From contig JAOZLM010000011.1 of NCBI GenBank assembly GCA_029934815.1, positions 1-17,639 on the forward strand: a DNA stretch of 17,639 bases, given 5' to 3'. This document shows positions 14,149 through 17,639 of the stretch, piece after piece (position 1 is the stretch's first letter; every line of letters begins with the position of its first letter). The notes under the pieces are model-generated. The model searched no databases, was not told the origin of the DNA, and saw only the letters and a list, made by a program, of their open reading frames with translations. Source of the stretch: Desulfocapsa sp. Its GTDB lineage: Bacteria; Desulfobacterota; Desulfobulbia; Desulfobulbales; Desulfocapsaceae. A program made the translations under genes and the position numbers.

Positions 14149-14337
14149 CTATTTGAAATCTTCAGGTACTGCACATTGTTTTCCTTCAGACTGAAGGAAG
14201 GACGGGCCTCATCCACCGCCGCCGGTCAGGGAAATAAACATATAAAACACAAACCAGCAGCTGATAATGATGAGGAACGTTTTGTTTCCGCTAAGACTTT
14301 TTTTGTTTTCAATATTCTCTTTTGGGTTCGGTTCCAT
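14149..14337 (-). CDS. Candidate small membrane selenoprotein, GGGG-U-G motif (in-frame UGA at codon 43)
   Basis: The ATG at 14337 lies 3 nt after the upstream stop (TAATAAATG). The first 42 codons give a polar N-terminus (about 1-20), one membrane helix (about 21-37) and then TGGGG. The frame then meets TGA (14209-14211) and continues in phase for 19 codons, including a Cys at 54, to a TAG. A perfect 8-bp hairpin with a GUC loop starts 9 nt after the UGA, as expected for a bacterial SECIS. Read with selenocysteine, the product is 62 residues: a single-helix protein with U in a Gly-rich C-terminal tail. The layout recalls eukaryotic SelK (single helix, tail ending GGUGR, from memory), without implying homology. 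If the UGA is a real stop, a 42-residue membrane peptide remains. Confidence 0.65.
14181..14199 (-). promoter_or_regulatory. Candidate bacterial SECIS hairpin of the 14149-14337 gene
   Basis: The minus-strand mRNA pairs UUCCUUCA (14192-14199) with UGAAGGAA (14181-14188), 8 perfect base pairs, around the loop GUC. Opening the last pair gives a loop AGUCU, close to the AGGUCU loop of E. coli fdhF as I remember it. The loop G lies 18 nt after the UGA, matching the spacing of known bacterial SECIS elements. It is not a terminator, because no T run follows on either strand. Confidence 0.6.
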
Positions 14338-14340
14338 TTA

Positions 14341-16023
14341 TTACCCGTTTGAGTTAGAAAGCACAGAGTCAACAGCTTTAGATTGTTTCATGTGTTCAGC
14401 CAGGAATTGCGGACTCAGGTGGGATTTGCTATTATCGATAATTTCACAAAGTCCGGGAATATCCTGCTTTTCTGCCATTTCAACAACCTGCAGTAAATTT
14501 TCAGCAAAACTTTTTACTATCTTTCTGCCATCCCCTCCGGTGGACATAATCTCTGCATAAGTCCGTGGATTCTGATTATGTATTCTTGCCATTGCAAGAA
14601 TACCGTAAAGAGAGGTGAGGGTAGAATGGGTACCGATGTCTGCACAGGCAATCTGGTGTTGTTTGAGCGTCATGGCAAGAGCTGTTGAAATTGTTGTTGG
14701 CAGTTTCTGGCCAACACCCATTAGCAGATCATGTTCACTTGGGCTATCCTGAGAAATTGCTGCTCCATGTTTATATAAAAATGCTTCAAATTCAGAGCAG
14801 AAGGATCCACTTCTAGGCGTTCGTACAACCGTGGCATTTTTATCCTTCATGGTCAGTGCCTGCGGGCCCCAGAGATTATGAACCAGCATAACCTCAACAC
14901 CTTTTTCAGTAACATCCTGGGCGGATTGGAGGGTTTGTTCGGACTCTCCTGCCAGTAGAATAAGCGCCTGCCCCTCTTTCATAAGGGGAGCGTATTGTTC
15001 AATGGTTGCAACGGTTACAGAAATAGGAACACAGATAAGAACAACGTCCACTTGCGCAATCATCTCCTCAGGAGACATAATTGTAGATCTTCCTGTAAGA
15101 AATGTTTGATATCCTTCATTCTCGAGGCGATCTGCAAACCATCCGCTCATGGCGCCAGTTCCGATAAAACCAAAAGAGCGAATTTTTTTCACACGCATAT
15201 CAACACGTGGAAAAGAGCCGAGCAGACGCAGGCTGTCTTCTTCCCTTATAACGTCATTTTCTATTGCTTTAAGTGCTTCCTGAAGAAGATCATTGCCAAT
15301 GTGGCCTTCAATTTCGAGATAAATTTGCAGCTTTTGTGTTTTGATATCATTTTCTGAGCGCAGATCAAGAATATTGATTCCACGTCTGGTGAATTCCCCA
15401 AGGATATCAACCAGCATACCAACACGGTCTTTTAGTGGTTTGGTTATAACAGCTGTTGCGTCATAGCCTGTTTCTCCACTAAGATTCCCTCCAATAATGG
15501 CAAAACGGGTACGATTGTGGGCAGCAATCTCACGGTCAAGTATTTCAAATCCGTGTTCAATGAGAAGCTCTTCGGAATCAACAATTGCATAATTTTTTCG
15601 ATTATTTTCCTTTATATCAGCCATGGCGGTACCAATATCCGGGACTGTCATAAGTGTTGCTTGCGGATAATGCTCACTGATATAATCAACGCATTGCTTA
15701 AAAACGGATCCGCGGCCAACTATAATTTCAGGTTTGAACTGTGATTCCTGTTGCAGAGCGGCAAAAGAGAGATGAATAGGAAGTACAAGATTATCTTCCC
15801 AGTACCCCTCACTCAGTAATTCCTGAAGGCGAAAATATTCTTTAATTTCACCTTCCCGTGTATTGTAGATAGGGACGAAGGCAAAATCAGCCTCTTCCTG
15901 CAAAAAGGCATCAATTATGTCCGGGACACGGTTGTATAGTTTCAGTTCTGCATCAGGAGAATATTGCCTGGCAGCTCTGTATCCATCTGAACCAACTGGA
16001 CCGAGGGTGGCTATTGTGATCAT
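14341..16023 (-). CDS. Prephenate dehydratase-ACT-prephenate dehydrogenase fusion
   Basis: A 560-residue fusion for the last steps of phenylalanine and tyrosine synthesis. Residues 1-180 resemble prephenate dehydratase, with a GPVGSDGYRAA start, a diverged PIYNTREGEI in place of the usual ENS box, and the catalytic TRF at 172-174. Residues 190-270 form an ACT domain (KDRVGMLVDILGEFTRRGIN) for feedback control. From 282 a Rossmann domain begins (SFGFIGTGAMSGW) that matches TyrA, with VHNLWGP (His382) where TyrA has HPMFGP. No chorismate mutase domain is evident. The dehydratase half is diverged and might be mainly regulatory. The gene has no clear Shine-Dalgarno and is followed at 3 nt by the candidate membrane selenoprotein. 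Confidence 0.82.
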   Translation of the reverse strand: MITIATLGPVGSDGYRAARQYSPDAELKLYNRVPDIIDAFLQEEADFAFVPIYNTREGEIKEYFRLQELLSEGYWEDNLVLPIHLSFAALQQESQFKPEIIVGRGSVFKQCVDYISEHYPQATLMTVPDIGTAMADIKENNRKNYAIVDSEELLIEHGFEILDREIAAHNRTRFAIIGGNLSGETGYDATAVITKPLKDRVGMLVDILGEFTRRGINILDLRSENDIKTQKLQIYLEIEGHIGNDLLQEALKAIENDVIREEDSLRLLGSFPRVDMRVKKIRSFGFIGTGAMSGWFADRLENEGYQTFLTGRSTIMSPEEMIAQVDVVLICVPISVTVATIEQYAPLMKEGQALILLAGESEQTLQSAQDVTEKGVEVMLVHNLWGPQALTMKDKNATVVRTPRSGSFCSEFEAFLYKHGAAISQDSPSEHDLLMGVGQKLPTTISTALAMTLKQHQIACADIGTHSTLTSLYGILAMARIHNQNPRTYAEIMSTGGDGRKIVKSFAENLLQVVEMAEKQDIPGLCEIIDNSKSHLSPQFLAEHMKQSKAVDSVLSNSNG

Positions 16024-16061
16024 AAAAGCAAGTTTGTTATGTTCGTATGCTGAATTGATAT

Positions 16062-16084
16062 ATGAAATTATTTTTCTATTTCAT
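16062..16084. repeat. Short AT-rich inverted repeat upstream of the prephenate fusion gene
   Basis: ATGAAAT (16062-16068) and ATTTCAT (16078-16084) form a perfect 7-bp inverted repeat with a 9-nt spacer, about 40-60 nt upstream of the fusion gene start. Position and symmetry would fit an operator, but AT-rich repeats like this arise by chance. The rest of the 16024-16147 spacer shows no gene and no clear promoter. Confidence 0.25.
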
Positions 16085-16147
16085 TTTTTGCTAACGCGTA
16101 GAACGTAGTCACTTAATAGGGTTTAGGCAAGTATTGCTTATCCAAAC

Positions 16148-16182
16148 AAAAAAAAAGCCACCCGCAAAGCAGGTGGCTTTTT
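16148..16182 (-). terminator. Rho-independent terminator (both strands possible)
   Basis: GCCACC (16157-16162) pairs with GGTGGC (16172-16177) around a 9-nt loop, flanked by nine A on one side and five T on the other. On the minus strand it ends in nine T and closes the SH3 gene at 16210-16665. In the plus direction it gives a weaker terminator. Confidence 0.9.
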
Positions 16183-16209
16183 ACCTTGAAACAGTGTGTG
16201 GAAAATAGT

Positions 16210-16665
16210 TTATGGCCAGAGTAAGGGATTGTAAATCCAACCAACTGTTCCCTGGCTATGTTTCACTTTTGTCCATTTTCCCTGGGTGGATACCTTTGTG
16301 AGAACAACTCCTCGATCAACAGTAGCGACAACTGTACCATTGGTCGATGGCTTAGTACGCATGTTTATGGATTTTTTTCCATTCACAATGACCGTGTTTC
16401 CGGGGACAACAAGTTTTGAAAAAATCCAGCCTTTATCATTTTCAAAATCAGAAACCTGTAGCCAGTCGCCTTTGGTTTGGAGAACTTGTAAAGGGTATCC
16501 TTTGAAAAGCTCCATATAAACTGGAAAATTGGTACCCGGACCGGTTCTCACATTTACATTGTCTTTTTTCACACTCACATTCTTAGCGGCAAAACTTAAG
16601 GCAGGGATAGTAATAAGAAGGAGAATAGAAATATAAAGTATACGGGAGCAGTATTTGAAATTCAT
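16210..16665 (-). CDS. Secreted protein with two bacterial SH3 domains
   Basis: A 151-residue protein with a Sec signal peptide (about residues 1-26, cleavage near SFA-A). Two SH3b-type repeats follow. The first (about 29-88) contains NVRTGPGTNFPVYMELFKGYPL and a GDWLQVSD strand. The second (about 92-150) contains NMRTKPSTNGTVVATVDRG and GKWTKVKHSQGTVGWIY. Such domains bind peptidoglycan or peptides in the periplasm. No enzymatic domain is attached, so a binding or adaptor role is likely. It is a single-gene unit closed by the terminator at 16182-16148. It is divergent from the Sel1 gene. Confidence 0.9.
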   Translation of the reverse strand: MNFKYCSRILYISILLLITIPALSFAAKNVSVKKDNVNVRTGPGTNFPVYMELFKGYPLQVLQTKGDWLQVSDFENDKGWIFSKLVVPGNTVIVNGKKSINMRTKPSTNGTVVATVDRGVVLTKVSTQGKWTKVKHSQGTVGWIYNPLLWP

Positions 16666-16883
16666 AGTAATCCTGAAAGATAATGAAGTAGTAAGGGCTT
16701 TCGATATCTGTATTTGAAAGAAGACCTGTTGTATGGAAATAAGGTTATAGCATCATTGTTTTTTGAAGTCAAACAGGATACGCTACTACTCACCCATTGC
16801 TGGTTGGCTTGTAATCCTCTTTCACTCAGTAATAACAGTAAATACTATCTAAATTTTGAAGGTAAAGGAGCATTTAGCCAATA
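16666..16883. promoter_or_regulatory. Divergent intergenic region between the SH3 and Sel1-repeat genes
   Basis: This 218-nt AT-rich spacer should hold promoters for two divergent genes. On the plus strand an AAAGGAG lies about 13 nt before the ATG at 16884, slightly far for a ribosome site. TTTCAC and TACTAT are 17 nt apart upstream of it, but the -35 match is poor. I see no gene, RNA or long repeat here. Confidence 0.3.
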
Positions 16884-17636
16884 ATGTTTTTTTTCAAGAA
16901 AATATTCCCCAAACGAATCCTGCTGCTTAGCTTTGCCTTCTTTATACTTTTCCCTGCCAGTAACGCTCAGGCAGCAACCGAAACGATTCTTGATACTGCC
17001 AGAAAATATTATTACGGAATAGGTATTTCTAAAAATATTAATAAAGCTTTCAAGCTTTATTTAAAAGCTGCCAAGCAGGGCGATGTTGATGGTATGTTTA
17101 TTGTCGGTGGGTTGTATATGCAGGGCCACGGAACAGTAATTAACCAAAGAGAGGCGTTTAAGTGGCTCTACAAAGCGGCGATTAATGGTCGTAGTTCAAA
17201 AGAATCACAACGTATCCTCGGTCAGTTTTTTCTCTCCGGAAATAACGTTCCCCAAAGTTACAAAGAAGCGCTTCACTGGTATGAACTTGCTGCCATGGGA
17301 GGTGATGCTGAAGCCCAAAGCGAACTGGCATTTCTTTATTTCACAGGAAAATTTGTTGGCAAAGATTACGACAAAGCCAGACACTGGTTTGAGATAGCTG
17401 CCAGAAAGGGATATCCGCTTGCTCAATATAATATGGGGATACTCTGGTACACAGGAAATGGGGTGTCAGGGGTGGATACTAAAAAAGCATACGCCTGGTT
17501 TAATATTGCAGCTGCGAACGGCCATCCAAGCGGAACAGCTGCGAAGTCCTTTCTTGAGACCGTTCTTTCTACAGATGAATTAGTTGAAGCTCAGGAATAT
17601 TCAATGGAGCTTTATCAGCAGATTGGCACCTTATAA
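16884..17636 (+). CDS. Secreted Sel1-repeat (SLR/TPR-like) protein
   Basis: A 250-residue protein with a Sec signal peptide (about residues 1-30, cleavage near AQA-A) followed by about five Sel1-like repeats. Typical phrases are KAFKLYLKAAKQGD, EAFKWLYKAAINGR, EALHWYELAAMGGD, KARHWFEIAARKGY and KAYAWFNIAAANGH. Sel1 repeats form helical superhelices that mediate protein contacts, often in the envelope. The protein ends 3 nt before the window edge and is complete. No partner can be inferred from the neighbouring SH3 gene, although both products are exported. Confidence 0.9.
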   Translation: MFFFKKIFPKRILLLSFAFFILFPASNAQAATETILDTARKYYYGIGISKNINKAFKLYLKAAKQGDVDGMFIVGGLYMQGHGTVINQREAFKWLYKAAINGRSSKESQRILGQFFLSGNNVPQSYKEALHWYELAAMGGDAEAQSELAFLYFTGKFVGKDYDKARHWFEIAARKGYPLAQYNMGILWYTGNGVSGVDTKKAYAWFNIAAANGHPSGTAAKSFLETVLSTDELVEAQEYSMELYQQIGTL

Positions 17637-17639
17637 ATT

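Noticed and set aside
14181..14199. Hairpin downstream of the prephenate fusion gene as a transcription terminator
   Set aside because: The 8-bp stem has no T run after it on either strand. It lies inside an open frame, and its distance from the UGA fits a SECIS better.
14267..14560. Plus-strand open frame of 97 codons
   Set aside because: It is antisense to the C-terminus of the prephenate fusion gene and to the membrane selenoprotein candidate. Its hydrophobic start is a by-product of the opposite strand.
1..17639. CRISPR arrays, insertion sequences, prophage or attachment sites
   Set aside because: I saw no regularly spaced repeats, transposase or integrase frames, and no disrupted tRNA end.

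Overview
The window looks like chromosomal DNA of a sulfate-reducing deltaproteobacterium (Desulfobacterota, probably the Desulfobulbales/Desulfotalea side). This is inferred from the moderate-to-low GC, the Gram-negative Tol system, a fatty-acid-like cluster containing two CrtI-type flavoproteins, and what look like selenocysteine genes. It is not proven by any single marker. Almost all genes lie on the minus strand. Only the thioredoxin-reductase-like gene and the Sel1-repeat gene are on the plus strand.

Region 1 (1-5398, minus) is an envelope operon: tolQ-tolR-tolA-tolB-cpoB, followed by tlyA, which runs off the left edge. The usual pal gene is absent between tolB and cpoB. A near-consensus sigma70 promoter lies in the 205-nt gap before tolB.

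Region 2 (5466-11301, minus) is a compact lipid or polyene cluster: a ketosynthase (KAS II type), an acyl carrier protein, two phytoene-desaturase-like FAD oxidoreductases, a ketoreductase (FabG type) and a hydroxyacyl-ACP dehydratase (FabZ type), most of them 0-30 nt apart or overlapping. A 63-codon gene is coupled to the dehydratase by an ATGA overlap. It has an in-frame UGA at codon 27 between two CxxC motifs, with a SECIS-like hairpin right after it. No terminator is visible between this cluster and tolQ.

Region 3 (11495-13310) holds an atypical thioredoxin-reductase-like flavoprotein (plus strand), a small Cys-rich protein and a lipoprotein (both minus), and a strong terminator.

Region 4 (13318-16023, minus) holds an unusual prephenate dehydratase-ACT-prephenate dehydrogenase fusion, a second UGA-containing small membrane protein (GGGG-U-G, with a perfect 8-bp hairpin and GUC loop at SECIS distance), a double zinc-ribbon protein, and tRNA-His(GUG) with its own promoter.

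Region 5 (16148-17636) holds a terminator, a secreted two-SH3-domain protein (minus), and a divergent secreted Sel1-repeat protein (plus).

The main discovery candidates are the two short genes with in-frame UGA codons and bacterial-SECIS-like hairpins. A plain annotation would either truncate them or miss them. No gene-free stretch exceeds about 220 nt.
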